Below the pieces are notes generated by a model. The model had not been told where the DNA came from. It saw only the letters and a program-made list of their open reading frames with translations, and searched no databases. Positions 24,693 to 34,184 of a stretch of 50,758 nt of DNA are shown piece after piece. Each line of letters begins with the position of its first letter. The first letter of the stretch is position 1. Source of the stretch: Alitibacter langaaensis DSM 22999 (GTDB lineage: Bacteria; Pseudomonadota; Gammaproteobacteria; Enterobacterales; Pasteurellaceae); the NCBI RefSeq assembly GCF_003096995.1, contig NZ_QENU01000012.1:1-50758 (forward strand). The letters are read 5' to 3'. The position numbers and the translations under genes are program-made.

Positions 24693-25391
24693 ATGGATAG
24701 CAAAATTATTGTTGCGTTAGATTACGAAACAGAAGCAGAAGCACTCAGCTTAGTGGATCAAATTGATCCGAGCCTTTGCCGCTTAAAAGTGGGCAAAGAA
24801 ATGTTCACAAGCCTTGGTATTCACTTTGTGAAACAACTACATGAACGTAAATTTGATGTTTTCTTAGATTTAAAATACCACGATATTCCAAACACTGTTG
24901 CTCGAGCTGTACGCTCTGCGGCTGATCTTGGTGTATGGATGGTGGATTTGCATGCCTCAGGTGGCTTAGCAATGATGGAAGAGGCGAAAAAAATTCTTGA
25001 ACCTTATGGCAAAGATGCGCCATTGCTTATTGCCGTCACCGTGCTAACCAGTATGGAAGATTTAGATTTATTACAAATTGGCATTAATGCTTCACCACTT
25101 GAGCAAGTAATCCGTTTATCTCATTTAGCGCAACGTGCGGGATTGGATGGCGTGGTTTGTTCTCCGCAAGAAGTTGAAATTTTGCGTAAAAATTTGGGTC
25201 AAGATTTTAAATTAGTGACACCAGGCATCCGCCCAATTGGTTCTGAATTTGGTGATCAACGTCGAGTGATGACACCAGCAGCGGCGGTGCGTTCAGGATC
25301 TGACTATTTAGTGATTGGGCGCCCGATTACACAAGCAGAAAATCCAGCAGAAGTATTACGCTCAATTAATGCTTCACTGCAAAATAGCTAA
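24693..25391 (+). CDS. pyrF: orotidine 5'-phosphate decarboxylase
   Basis: PyrF makes UMP from OMP, the last step of pyrimidine synthesis. The 232-residue TIM-barrel protein has the catalytic [17 protein letters not shown] with its Asp-Lys-Asp residues, the substrate-binding LKVGKEMF, and the phosphate-binding end [10 protein letters not shown]...[11 protein letters not shown]. It follows lapB by 12 bases after AAAGGAAA, the usual lapAB-pyrF order. A perfect terminator follows. Confidence 0.97.
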   Translation: MDSKIIVALDYETEAEALSLVDQIDPSLCRLKVGKEMFTSLGIHFVKQLHERKFDVFLDLKYHDIPNTVARAVRSAADLGVWMVDLHASGGLAMMEEAKKILEPYGKDAPLLIAVTVLTSMEDLDLLQIGINASPLEQVIRLSHLAQRAGLDGVVCSPQEVEILRKNLGQDFKLVTPGIRPIGSEFGDQRRVMTPAAAVRSGSDYLVIGRPITQAENPAEVLRSINASLQNS

Positions 25392-25402
25392 GAGCAAAAC
25401 AA

Positions 25403-25442
25403 AAAATAGGGCATGGTACAAAAATACGATGCCCTATTTTCA
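25403..25442. terminator. bidirectional terminator between pyrF and the hydrolase gene
   Basis: AAAATAGGGCAT (25403-25414) and ATGCCCTATTTT (25429-25440) form a 12-bp stem, with A's before and T's after. It serves the convergent genes on either side. Confidence 0.88.
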
Positions 25443-25454
25443 TTTATGTCATAG

Positions 25455-26729
25455 CTAATTTTTTCGTTGCTCAAAAATCCAATCGCGAATTGGTTCAATA
25501 GAATAGGCATATTTCCATGTATTGCGATGTGCGGATTCTTCTATTTTTTCATTCTTATCAGTAAAAATAGATCCTTTCTCAAACACCACAAAATATACAT
25601 TAGCATTTACACTCGTGAGCTGATTAAACGCTTGCTGAAATTCTTCTTGAGACCACTGTGCATTCCAGCTGGCTCGAGCAACTTTAGCGCCATTTTTTTC
25701 TAACACATCAAGCAGAGAACGTTGTTCGAGTAAGACTTTATGGTCATCTTCCGAAACCGTGATCCACAACTTATTTTTTGCCATTGGCGTAACAGCGTTA
25801 TTATCCCATTGACAAGCAACTAAATAACTTGCGGCAAAGAAATCAGGATATTTCACATTCATCGCCATAGATAAGGCGCCACCACTTGATTGCCCCGTGC
25901 TATAGTAACGATTCTCATCAAGGGTGTATTGCGTGCTTAGGTATTTAATCAGATTAATCGTTGTCTCTAAATAATCTGAGGTTTTGCCCTTATCATCTAC
26001 GACAATTTCATCAAATTCAGGCGCAAGAATAAAGGCAGGGTGCTTTGCTTGATCTGAAGGAGACGCCCACGAAATCGCGCCCAATCCTTGATATAACGCC
26101 ACTTTCGTTTTTGTGCCAGTAATGCCTTCATCGTGCATAAATAACACTAATGGATATTTCTGTTTGGGATCGTAATTGTTCGGCGTAAACAAATTATAGC
26201 GTATCGTTTTTCCCGTTGCAGAATCCGTCCATTTCTCTTGCTTGAATTCATCCATAATTGCGGTTTTAGTGTCGCTAACGAATAATGTCAAACCATTAAT
26301 CGTTGCCCTTTGCGAAATCGATTTTAAGCTTGGCGCATTTTCTTTCTTTTCACCAATCTGGTAATTTTGCGCTTCTCTCTGCGTTAAAGGCGCTGTTTGA
26401 ACGAGATTTGCGTTGGCATCATCAGGATCTAAATTTAACACCACAAATTTACCTTCGCTTTTGGCGCCATTCTCAAAACTATCGGTGACATAAAGCCCGA
26501 GAATGTGTCGATCTTGCACCTGAAAGCGTTGATTTGGAATATCTTCCGCCTTGAGCGGCTGTTCAAACTCAATGGCAACGCCCACCCATTTTGCCCCATC
26601 GCCGAATATTTGAGAAAGTGCGGTCAATTTTATCGGTAAATTTTGTTGATTTGCAAAAACGAAGTTAGGCAAGCTGACAGCAATGGCAGCCCCTGTACCT
26701 AGCGTTAAAAAAGTGCGGCGAGTTGTCAT
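25455..26729 (-). CDS. Tat-exported alpha/beta hydrolase (esterase/peptidase-like)
   Basis: The 424-residue protein begins MTTRRTFLTLGTGAAIAVSL, a twin-arginine signal with an AFA-like cleavage region near 26, so it is exported folded. An N-terminal domain of about 150 residues precedes a PHB-depolymerase/prolyl-oligopeptidase-like catalytic domain: YPLVLFMHDEGITGTKTKVA (oxyanion region), nucleophile Ser in YYSTGQSSGGALSMAM, Asp in WITVSEDDHKVL, and His in IEESAHRNTWKY. Its ATG overlaps the sufE stop by four bases. Substrate is unknown. Proximity to a siderophore operon makes a siderophore esterase possible, but ordinary ester or peptide substrates are as likely. Confidence 0.8.
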   Translation of the reverse strand: MTTRRTFLTLGTGAAIAVSLPNFVFANQQNLPIKLTALSQIFGDGAKWVGVAIEFEQPLKAEDIPNQRFQVQDRHILGLYVTDSFENGAKSEGKFVVLNLDPDDANANLVQTAPLTQREAQNYQIGEKKENAPSLKSISQRATINGLTLFVSDTKTAIMDEFKQEKWTDSATGKTIRYNLFTPNNYDPKQKYPLVLFMHDEGITGTKTKVALYQGLGAISWASPSDQAKHPAFILAPEFDEIVVDDKGKTSDYLETTINLIKYLSTQYTLDENRYYSTGQSSGGALSMAMNVKYPDFFAASYLVACQWDNNAVTPMAKNKLWITVSEDDHKVLLEQRSLLDVLEKNGAKVARASWNAQWSQEEFQQAFNQLTSVNANVYFVVFEKGSIFTDKNEKIEESAHRNTWKYAYSIEPIRDWIFEQRKN

Positions 26730-27106
26730 GCCAATTCCTTTATTTTCTGTTCGATTTGTTTTAAGCCATTTAGACGTGTTTCACTTAAACGTTGCGCAAT
26801 GCCCAAAGAACTAAACAAATCCGTGATGTTAAAGCTAGTGAGTGTTTCAAGGCTTTTCCCGTTGACTTGCTCCATTAAAATCATCAACAAACCATTCATT
26901 ATACGTGCCTCGCTATAAGCTTGTAGCTGTAAAGTGCGGTCAGATTTTAGCGAGATTTTTACCCATAAATTGGTTTCACAGCCATGAATTTGCTGCCAAT
27001 GACGGAGTTCATCCGCTGCCGGAACAGGCAGCGTTTTGCCCAATTGAATGAGAGAGCGATACTTTTCTTCCCAATTCGGGGCAGCTTTGATTTGTTCAAT
27101 AGTCAT
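26726..27106 (-). CDS. sufE: SufE-family sulfur acceptor
   Basis: SufE/CsdE proteins take persulfide sulfur from a cysteine desulfurase. The 126-residue product has the family start (IKAAPNWEEKYRSLIQLGK) and the sulfur-accepting cysteine, Cys43, in IHGCETNLWVK, followed by SEARIMNGLLMILMEQVNGK. Its likely partner CsdA is encoded at 32977-34173 on the same strand. In the related genomes I remember, the two genes are close together, whereas here a siderophore operon lies between them. The gene overlaps the hydrolase downstream. Confidence 0.92.
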   Translation of the reverse strand: MTIEQIKAAPNWEEKYRSLIQLGKTLPVPAADELRHWQQIHGCETNLWVKISLKSDRTLQLQAYSEARIMNGLLMILMEQVNGKSLETLTSFNITDLFSSLGIAQRLSETRLNGLKQIEQKIKELA

Positions 27107-27146
27107 ATTTAAGAATAAAGTGCGGTCAAAATTTTAGAAATTGTAT

Positions 27147-27178
27147 AAAAAAAGAGGGCAGCGATAAAGACTGCCCTT
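27147..27178 (-). terminator. terminator of the fhu operon
   Basis: On the minus strand GGGCAG and CTGCCC (27171-27176 and 27156-27161) form a stem with a 9-base loop followed by TCTTTTTTT. It separates fhuA from sufE. Confidence 0.82.
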
Positions 27179-27195
27179 CAAAATAAACGAAGAAG

Positions 27196-29217
27196 TTAGA
27201 ATTTATAGGTTAAGTTGCCAGTAATTTTACGTCCTTCTCCGTAATAACAGTAGTAGCTACAACTCGCAAGATATTTTTTATTTGATAGATTATCAACATT
27301 GATCTGAGCCACCCAGTTGTTCGCAAACTCATATTTAGCAGAAAGATCAACAAGGGTATAGTTGCCGACTTTATAGCCTTTATAATATTGTTCGTCCACG
27401 GTTGAGCCTGTATAACGCACACCTGCGCCAACAGTCAGCCCATTTAATACATTATCAGTGAATCGATAATTTAATTTTGCTGAATAAGCATGGCGAGGGA
27501 TGAGTGCGCTACGGATTGTCTGATTATAGGCTAAATCAGTTTCTGCTTTGGTGTAAGTGTAAGCAAATTGACCTGAAATATTATCGTTAAATTCAAGATT
27601 TGCCTGAGCTTCAACACCGTGGCTAGTTTGTTTACCCGCTTGTATTGAAATATTAGAGGGATCTGTGACGAGCGTATTTTTCTCTTTTAAATCAAACCAA
27701 GCAACAGAGAATGTGCCATTAACAAAACTTGGTAGGTATTTTAAACCCACTTCATATTGTTTACCTTCATAAGGGCGATAAGCTCTACCATAGCCGTCAT
27801 TACCTGCAGAGACGCGGAATGATTCACTATAACTCGCATAAGGGGCTAAACCATTCTCAAATTGATACATAATGCCCGTTGAGTAGGAATTATGACTAAC
27901 GTGATAACTGGTATTGGCGCTATTGGCAACAGAATTTGCACGGGCTTTATCATGGCGAGCAGAAACATTCCATAATAAGTTTTTATAACGCAATTGATTT
28001 TGCGCATATAAACCAAGTTGAATCGTTTTTAAGTTGTAATCTGTGCCAGTTGGATTATATGGTGTCTGGTTATACACGGGGTGGAACATATTAATGGCAT
28101 TTACTGCGCCAAAGCCATTATTTATCCCTTTAGTATCAGAATATTGGTAATCCACTCCTACCGTGGTGGTATTTTCTACTTCACCAATTTTCCAGACTTT
28201 GCTTATGCGGTTATCAATGGTGTGATTGGTTGTATGACCGACAGTATAACTATACCCACGGTAAGCATTTGCAAGCGCATCGGAGCTGTAAGCAAAAGTG
28301 TTATATTGATCGATATTCAAACGGCTAAAGCGATAGTTTTGTGCAAATGTCCAACCATCGGCAAATTTATTGATATATTCATAGCCGATAGAATATTGAC
28401 TACGATCGGTATAATCTTGATCAGGTTCGCCCAAATTTACGCCATGAGGAATGGTGCCATTCACGGTTGGGATCAATGAACCATAAGCGGGTAAAAATGG
28501 GTTAACTGGCACGCCCACATCTTTTTGCACGCTGGCAAGCAAGGTAAAAGAGGCTTTGTCAGAAATATCCCAAGTGAAACTTGGTGCAAGATAATAACTT
28601 TCTAACCAAGTGCCATTCACTTGACCATGACGCTTGTTATAATCAGCGACAAGACGATAACGTAAATTATCGGCTAATTTATTGCTGACATCAAAGCTAA
28701 TGCCACGTTCATCTTTATTTCCTGCCGTGAGTTTGATTTCACCTTTCGGATCTTTAGTGGGGCGTTTGCTGACTAAATTAACCAGCCCACCTGTTTCTGC
28801 CGCCCCATAAGTGAAGGAATCTGCACCTTTCACCACTTCAAGGCTTTCCAGACCATAGGTGTTAGGTAACCATACGAAGAACCCATTTTTACCTAGTGCC
28901 GTGCCATCTAAAGTCATTGACGCATCAAAACCACGAATTTTAAACCAATCCGTATCGTTATCGCCGCCATAGGGCTCAGTTACGATTCCCGCTTGATAAC
29001 GTAATGCTTGATCTACTTTTTGTGCATTTTCATCAGCAATTTGTTGTTCTGTAATCACATCTACTGACTTCGGGGTCATATAGTCTACTTTGCCCGATTT
29101 AGCCACAGAGCCGACAACAGAAATTTCGTCAAGTTGTTCGACCTCGTCAGCCATAACGGCGGCGGATGTCAGTGCTAATACACTGACAATACTAGTATTG
29201 AAAAATATTTTTTTCAT
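27196..29217 (-). CDS. fhuA: TonB-dependent hydroxamate siderophore receptor
   Basis: This 673-residue outer-membrane receptor imports ferric siderophore with energy from TonB. It has a signal peptide (MKKIFFNTSIVSVLALTSAA), a TonB box near EQLDEISVVGS, a plug (GGDNDTDWFKIRGFDASMTL, then LEVVKGADSFTYGAAETGGLVN), and a 22-strand barrel ending in an aromatic residue (ITGNLTYKF). It follows fhuB by 45 bases. By family and by the neighbouring hydroxamate-type ABC genes it is a FhuA/FoxA-type receptor; the exact siderophore cannot be known from sequence. Loops are rich in Tyr and Asn. Confidence 0.9.
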   Translation of the reverse strand: MKKIFFNTSIVSVLALTSAAVMADEVEQLDEISVVGSVAKSGKVDYMTPKSVDVITEQQIADENAQKVDQALRYQAGIVTEPYGGDNDTDWFKIRGFDASMTLDGTALGKNGFFVWLPNTYGLESLEVVKGADSFTYGAAETGGLVNLVSKRPTKDPKGEIKLTAGNKDERGISFDVSNKLADNLRYRLVADYNKRHGQVNGTWLESYYLAPSFTWDISDKASFTLLASVQKDVGVPVNPFLPAYGSLIPTVNGTIPHGVNLGEPDQDYTDRSQYSIGYEYINKFADGWTFAQNYRFSRLNIDQYNTFAYSSDALANAYRGYSYTVGHTTNHTIDNRISKVWKIGEVENTTTVGVDYQYSDTKGINNGFGAVNAINMFHPVYNQTPYNPTGTDYNLKTIQLGLYAQNQLRYKNLLWNVSARHDKARANSVANSANTSYHVSHNSYSTGIMYQFENGLAPYASYSESFRVSAGNDGYGRAYRPYEGKQYEVGLKYLPSFVNGTFSVAWFDLKEKNTLVTDPSNISIQAGKQTSHGVEAQANLEFNDNISGQFAYTYTKAETDLAYNQTIRSALIPRHAYSAKLNYRFTDNVLNGLTVGAGVRYTGSTVDEQYYKGYKVGNYTLVDLSAKYEFANNWVAQINVDNLSNKKYLASCSYYCYYGEGRKITGNLTYKF

Positions 29218-29262
29218 AAATAATCCTCTAAGGAGTAGGTTAAAAAATCAAGAAAGAGCAAA

Positions 29263-31221
29263 TTAAACTTTTCTGATCATGGTTAAAAAATAAGTGCCGC
29301 CAATTAGCGTTGCCACTAAGCCTGCTGGTACTTCATAAGGAAATATCATTTGTCTACCTAGCCAATCTGCTAGCACCATAATTAATGCACCGAGGCAAGC
29401 GGACAATAATAGTTGGTGGCGTGCTTTCTTCACGCCTAAAAATGTTGCAATTTGTGGCACGAGTAGGCCAATAAAGCTAAGTGGGCCAATCAGTAACGTG
29501 GCAAGTGCGGTCAAAATTGCAGCAAAAATAATTAAAGTCCAACGTGTTTGTTTTAGGTTTAACCCTAATGCTTGTGCCATTGGCGCTTGCAATAACAAAA
29601 TGTCTAACCAACGACTGAAAATCAGACTGCTCGCCAATAGCAATAGGCTTATCACCATAAAAAATAGGGCAAAATCCGTTTGAATATATTGCGTGGAGCC
29701 TGATGTCCATGCGATTAATTGATTCGCACGGGGATCGCCACTGGCAATGGCAATGCGTTGCAATGTATCAAATAATGCAGAGAGGCTTATCCCCGTGAGT
29801 AATACTTTCTCGGGTAGCATACCGTTGCGTTGATTGATCGCGGCTAAAATAAACAGAGCAATGATCGCGCCAACAATGCCAGCTATCCAAAACCATTGAT
29901 TGGACTGGGCGGAAAATAAAAAGATTACGGCTAAAATCCCCATTGATGCACCAGATGACACCCCCAGCAGTTCTGGGCTTGCCATTGGATTTTGGGTGAG
30001 ACGTTGTAAGATGACGCCAGCAATTGCCAACAGCATGCCAACAGATAATGCCGTTAAGATACGCGGTGTGCGCAATGCTAAAATGGGGTATTCCCGCGAA
30101 TCGAAGTGAAGCATATACCAGCCTTGATTGCCTTGACCGACAAAAAGGCTAATAAATATCGCAAGCAGTAAACTTGCTAAAATGACCAACGTAAAGTGCG
30201 GTCGAAATTGATAAAATTTTGCCGAGCCCGTTTCTTGCAACCGCCCAGATTGTGGTAATGCACGGAACATGAGCCATAATAATAATGGCGTTCCTAGCAC
30301 AGAGGTGACAGCGCCAGTAGGCAAGTTGATATTTTTAAAATGGGCGAGTAATTGTAAGCATAGATCTGTTATCGAGAGCAATAATGCGCCGATGATGAAT
30401 GCACCGCTCAGCTGGGCTTTTAAGGTGCGAACATTCATTTGGCGTATGATAGTGGCAGCGGCAAGCCCAACAAAACCTAACATTCCAACTTTGGATACCA
30501 CAATTGCGATTAAGAACGCAGAGATGAGCACACTAATAATGCGTAATTTACCCACTGGCACGCCAAGGCTATTGGCATTTGCATCGTTGAGAGAAAGGAT
30601 GCTAAGTGGGCGAATCAGCATAGCGATAATGATAAAAGCGGGGATCGCATAGCTGATTAAGCTGATCGTATCATACCAACTTTCCTGCACTAATGAACCC
30701 GCACCCCACTGCGCCAAACCACGGGATTCTTCGGGATAGAACAACATCATTAAGGCTGAAAATGAGCCAAAATATAGATTCACCACCAAGCCTGCTAAAA
30801 TTATAATCAATGGCGACATGGTTTTGCGCATAGCCAGTGTGAGCACGAGAACTAAACTGAGCGCTGCCCCACAGATCGCAATTAAGTTTGCGCCATTGTC
30901 TAACCAATCAGGCACAAAAATGGTGGCTAGAAATAACGCAAATTGGGCGCCACTATTAATCCCTAGCGTACTGTCTGAAGCCAGAGGGTTCGCCATTACT
31001 TGTTGCAATAATAAACTGGCAAAACCTAAAATTCCACCCGATAAAATTGCCATTGCAATACGTGGCAAACTATAATTTTGAATTAAGAGTAGATCTAAAT
31101 TTTCCGTTGGTAAAAATAAATCCGCAATATTAAATTGCGAAGGAATTTGTATATTTAACAAGCCTATAAATAGTGCGATAAATAAGCAGAATGGTAGAAT
31201 AATCAAATAGCGAGTTACCAT
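29263..31221 (-). CDS. fhuB: iron-hydroxamate permease FhuB (fused double domain)
   Basis: The 652-residue protein is a tandem fusion of two BtuC-like permease halves, as in E. coli FhuB, giving about 20 membrane helices. The first half contains GGILGFASLLLQQVMANPLA; the second repeats it as VGMLLAIAGVILQRLTQNPMASPELLGVSSG. The ATP-binding-coupling GLAAATIIRQM and GLLVPQIATFLG loops are present in the two halves. It overlaps fhuD by 7 bases at its start. Confidence 0.94.
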   Translation of the reverse strand: MVTRYLIILPFCLFIALFIGLLNIQIPSQFNIADLFLPTENLDLLLIQNYSLPRIAMAILSGGILGFASLLLQQVMANPLASDSTLGINSGAQFALFLATIFVPDWLDNGANLIAICGAALSLVLVLTLAMRKTMSPLIIILAGLVVNLYFGSFSALMMLFYPEESRGLAQWGAGSLVQESWYDTISLISYAIPAFIIIAMLIRPLSILSLNDANANSLGVPVGKLRIISVLISAFLIAIVVSKVGMLGFVGLAAATIIRQMNVRTLKAQLSGAFIIGALLLSITDLCLQLLAHFKNINLPTGAVTSVLGTPLLLWLMFRALPQSGRLQETGSAKFYQFRPHFTLVILASLLLAIFISLFVGQGNQGWYMLHFDSREYPILALRTPRILTALSVGMLLAIAGVILQRLTQNPMASPELLGVSSGASMGILAVIFLFSAQSNQWFWIAGIVGAIIALFILAAINQRNGMLPEKVLLTGISLSALFDTLQRIAIASGDPRANQLIAWTSGSTQYIQTDFALFFMVISLLLLASSLIFSRWLDILLLQAPMAQALGLNLKQTRWTLIIFAAILTALATLLIGPLSFIGLLVPQIATFLGVKKARHQLLLSACLGALIMVLADWLGRQMIFPYEVPAGLVATLIGGTYFLTMIRKV

Positions 31222-32111
31222 ATTTCCCCTCCATTTAATAAGCTCTCTTTTAAGCTTTCAGCAAAACGTTGTGCCGATGGAATGCCACCAAATGTCCAAA
31301 TAGCAGGGAGCACCACGGGATCGGCTGACAATCTTAAGTGCTGCCATAGGGTATTATATTTAAGATCGTGTTTTACATTGGCAGGATAAGGCTTAATGAC
31401 CACAAGACGCGTATTTGTGGGTAATTTGGCTAATTGGGTAATATCAATGGTTTCAAATCCCCATTGATTATGGCTACCATTCCATGCATTTTCAAAGCCA
31501 AGTTGAAACAAAACGGCACCTAATAGGCTATTTTGCGCATAAATTCGCAAATGGCGCGTGTCAATAAACTGCACCAAGGCAATAGGGCGGTGCATTAAGC
31601 TTTGTAAGTGCGGTCGAATTTCATCAATTTTTTGCTTATAGTTGGCGATAAGTTGCTCAAAGGCGTTATCTTTCCCAATAAGCTGCGCGATTTTTTTAGT
31701 CGCTTCTATAACATGGCGCCAAATATAGCCTTCCCCATAAAAATCCACAATTTCTACTTTACGAGAAAATTGGCTGAGCATAGGCGTTGCCGATGTATAG
31801 AACGAGCTATTAATAAAAATGAGCTGACTAGATTCAGCATTTTGAGCAAATGGAATCAGCAGTTCCAAATTAGGCTGCATACGCACGCCGAGATCAATGG
31901 TGGAGTCAGGTAATTCTGGATATGCTACCCATTTCGTATAACTTTTTTTATCGCCTACTGCAACAGGATTTTCCCCTAGTGCTAATAAGGTTTCCGCCAC
32001 TGTCCAATCCAGCGTAGCAAACTTCTCATGTTGTTGTTCTGCTGATGCGTAAAAACTACTGCATAACATAAAAAGTGCGGTCAAAATAAAGTGAGAAATG
32101 CGGTTATACAT
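31215..32111 (-). CDS. fhuD: iron-hydroxamate-binding protein FhuD
   Basis: The 298-residue periplasmic binding protein hands ferric hydroxamate to FhuB. A signal peptide (ISHFILTALFMLCSSFYASA) precedes a FhuD fold: ATLDWTVAETLLALGENPVA, then PDSTIDLGVRMQPNLELLI, a long connecting helix, and GGIPSAQRFAESL near the end. No lipobox cysteine is placed as in Gram-positive FhuD, so it is soluble. It overlaps both neighbours (1 and 7 bases), which shows translational coupling. Confidence 0.93.
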   Translation of the reverse strand: MYNRISHFILTALFMLCSSFYASAEQQHEKFATLDWTVAETLLALGENPVAVGDKKSYTKWVAYPELPDSTIDLGVRMQPNLELLIPFAQNAESSQLIFINSSFYTSATPMLSQFSRKVEIVDFYGEGYIWRHVIEATKKIAQLIGKDNAFEQLIANYKQKIDEIRPHLQSLMHRPIALVQFIDTRHLRIYAQNSLLGAVLFQLGFENAWNGSHNQWGFETIDITQLAKLPTNTRLVVIKPYPANVKHDLKYNTLWQHLRLSADPVVLPAIWTFGGIPSAQRFAESLKESLLNGGEIW

Positions 32112-32875
32112 TAATAAAAACTCACAGGACGTTGGGTTTTGGGATGTGGAATGACAGTGAGGTCTATGCCATAAATTTCTTTTAATTTAGGCGAGTTAAC
32201 AATGTCGAAAGCATTGCCTTCAGCAAGTAGTTTGCCACCGTGTAATGCAATTAAATGATCGCAATAACGGGCTGCAAGATTGATGTCGTGGATCACAATA
32301 ATAATGCCCAAATTATGTTCATGGGCGAGTTTATGTATCAATTCCATCACTTCAACTTGATGCGCAATATCTAGCGCGGCTAAGGGCTCATCAAGTAATA
32401 AAAATTGGCTTTGTTGCGCTAATAGCATCGCTAGCCAAATACGAGAACGCTCTCCACCGGAAAGCGTGTCAACAAATTGATCTGCAAATTGTTCCGTATG
32501 AGTGAAAGCAAACGCTTGTGAAATGGCTTCCTGATCTTTTTTCGGGTGTGACCCAAACAAGCCATTCCAAGCATAACGCCCCATAGCCACAAGTTCACGG
32601 GCGATAAGATTGGTGGATTGCGGCAACTGTTGTGGCAAATAAGCCACATGCTTGGCAAATTCACGCTGCGGCCAGCTGTTAATGTCTTTATCGTCAAAAC
32701 TAATTTTGCCAGAAGAATAGGGATTTTGCTTGGCGAGGAGTTTGATTAGCGTTGATTTACCAGAACCATTATGCCCAATCAAACCATAGACTTTTCCTCG
32801 TTCAAAACGCGCAGAAATAGGATGTAATAAGGTGCGTTGAGAAATTTTAAAGGTAGCATTTTCAACAATAAACAC
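32111..32875 (-). CDS. fhuC: iron-hydroxamate ABC transporter ATPase FhuC
   Basis: FhuC powers import through FhuB. The 254-residue protein has Walker A (GLIGHNGSGKSTLIKLLAKQ), the Q-loop (VAYLPQQLP), signature LSGGERSRIWLAMLLA, Walker B with LLLDEPLAALD, and the H-loop (IVIHDINLAARYCD). It is the first gene of the fhuC-D-B-A operon. A Fur-like box lies about 50 bases upstream of its start. Confidence 0.95.
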   Translation of the reverse strand: MFIVENATFKISQRTLLHPISARFERGKVYGLIGHNGSGKSTLIKLLAKQNPYSSGKISFDDKDINSWPQREFAKHVAYLPQQLPQSTNLIARELVAMGRYAWNGLFGSHPKKDQEAISQAFAFTHTEQFADQFVDTLSGGERSRIWLAMLLAQQSQFLLLDEPLAALDIAHQVEVMELIHKLAHEHNLGIIIVIHDINLAARYCDHLIALHGGKLLAEGNAFDIVNSPKLKEIYGIDLTVIPHPKTQRPVSFY

Positions 32876-32922
32876 AAACTCTCCTAAATTAAATGCGCTT
32901 AAAACAAATGGGCGCTTATTCT

Positions 32923-32942
32923 AATCGAAAATGATTTTGATT
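32923..32942. promoter_or_regulatory. Fur-box-like palindrome upstream of fhuC
   Basis: AATCGAAAATGATTTTGATT is a palindrome-like 20-mer that fits the AT-rich Fur operator pattern (GATAATGATAATCATTATC core, several matches). It lies 48-67 bases before the fhuC start and implies iron-repressed expression of the operon. Confidence 0.6.
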
Positions 32943-32976
32943 TAAAGCGGAGAATGGTGTTCAATCTGGAGAATTA

Positions 32977-34173
32977 TTAATCTAATAATGCCAATGCCTT
33001 CTCTAATGCTTGGAAAAATAATTCGACTTCTCTTGCTGTGTTATAAGGCGCGAAGCTTAATCTTAATGTGTTTGGCACGCCTAAACGAGAGAGATAAGGC
33101 ATTGCGCAGTGAACGCCTGTGCGTAGTGCAATGTTTTGTTCCGCTAACAGGGTGGCGAGATCAGACGAAGCAATGCCATTAAACACAAAACTCACTACGC
33201 TGCTTGGTTCGGGGCTGGTAAATAATTGACAATTTTTATCATTTTTTAACCGCACTTTGACTTGTTCAGCAAGGGCAATCGCGTGTTTTTCTGCTTGAAT
33301 GAAATCCCATTGTGCTAGCCATTCTAATACAGCATTGAACGCGATGACGCCAGCAATATTCGGCGTGCCCGCTTCTAAGCGATAGGGCAAAGGGGCGAAA
33401 TGAATTGCATCTTTTGAAACGTCTGTCACCATTTTCCCGCCATATTGTAAGGGCTGAAGTTGTTCAAGTGCGGCCAATTTTCCCGCTAAAACGCCAATGC
33501 CATTAGGCCCGTAGATTTTGTGCGCAGAAAAGGCGAGAAAATCCGCATCGAGTTTTTGTAGATCAATTTTCACATGACTAATCGCTTGCGCCGCATCCAC
33601 TAATGTCAGGGCTTGGCTGTGTTGGCGCACTAATTGAATCAAATACTTAATGGGCTGCTCTGTACCCGTCACATTAGAAATAAAATTAAACGCCACGAGT
33701 TTTGTTCGTTCATTTAACGCGCTAACGAGAGCATTTTCATCAATGAGCCAATTATCCAGCAGCGGTAAAATATGAATTTTTGCACCGCACTTTTGGGCAA
33801 TTTCATGCCATGTCACAAAATTTGCGTGGTGATCTGCTTCGCTGATAATAATTTCATCGCCTGCGTGAATGTGGGGAATTAGCCCATTTGCCACGGTGTT
33901 AATGGCTTGTGTGGTGCCGCTCGTCCAAATTATGGCGTTGTCACTTTCCGCATTAATGAATTGGCGAACTCGAGAGCGCGCCTGCTCATAAAGTGCGGTT
34001 TGTTTGGCATCATATTGGCTACGGTGAACGGAACCAGCAGAGACATAAAACTCGCTGGTGGCATCAATTAATATTTGGGGTTTCAAGGTTGTCGCAGCGT
34101 TGTCTAAATAAACCACGGCATCTTTTTGTTTAAAATAGGGAAATTGTTGGCGAAATTGTTCTGGGTAAAACAT
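32977..34173 (-). CDS. csdA: cysteine desulfurase (CsdA/SufS type)
   Basis: This pyridoxal-phosphate enzyme releases sulfur from cysteine as a persulfide for Fe-S and other cofactors. The 398-residue product shows AVVYLDNAATTLKPQ, the PLP-histidine region ISEADHHANFVTWHE, the PLP lysine in LAFSAHKIYGPNGIGVL, and the catalytic Cys356 in LRTGVHCAMPYLSRLG. The RTGxHCA pattern places it in the group II (SufS/CsdA) class that works with a SufE-type acceptor, encoded at 26726-27106. The nuclease gene lies 11 bases upstream of its start, so they may be co-transcribed. Confidence 0.93.
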   Translation of the reverse strand: MFYPEQFRQQFPYFKQKDAVVYLDNAATTLKPQILIDATSEFYVSAGSVHRSQYDAKQTALYEQARSRVRQFINAESDNAIIWTSGTTQAINTVANGLIPHIHAGDEIIISEADHHANFVTWHEIAQKCGAKIHILPLLDNWLIDENALVSALNERTKLVAFNFISNVTGTEQPIKYLIQLVRQHSQALTLVDAAQAISHVKIDLQKLDADFLAFSAHKIYGPNGIGVLAGKLAALEQLQPLQYGGKMVTDVSKDAIHFAPLPYRLEAGTPNIAGVIAFNAVLEWLAQWDFIQAEKHAIALAEQVKVRLKNDKNCQLFTSPEPSSVVSFVFNGIASSDLATLLAEQNIALRTGVHCAMPYLSRLGVPNTLRLSFAPYNTAREVELFFQALEKALALLD

Positions 34174-34184
34174 TGTTTTTCTCT

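Noticed and set aside
28081-28479. 132-residue frame antisense to fhuA
   Set aside because: It lies wholly inside the receptor gene, has no ribosome binding site, and the receptor frame has clear domain order.
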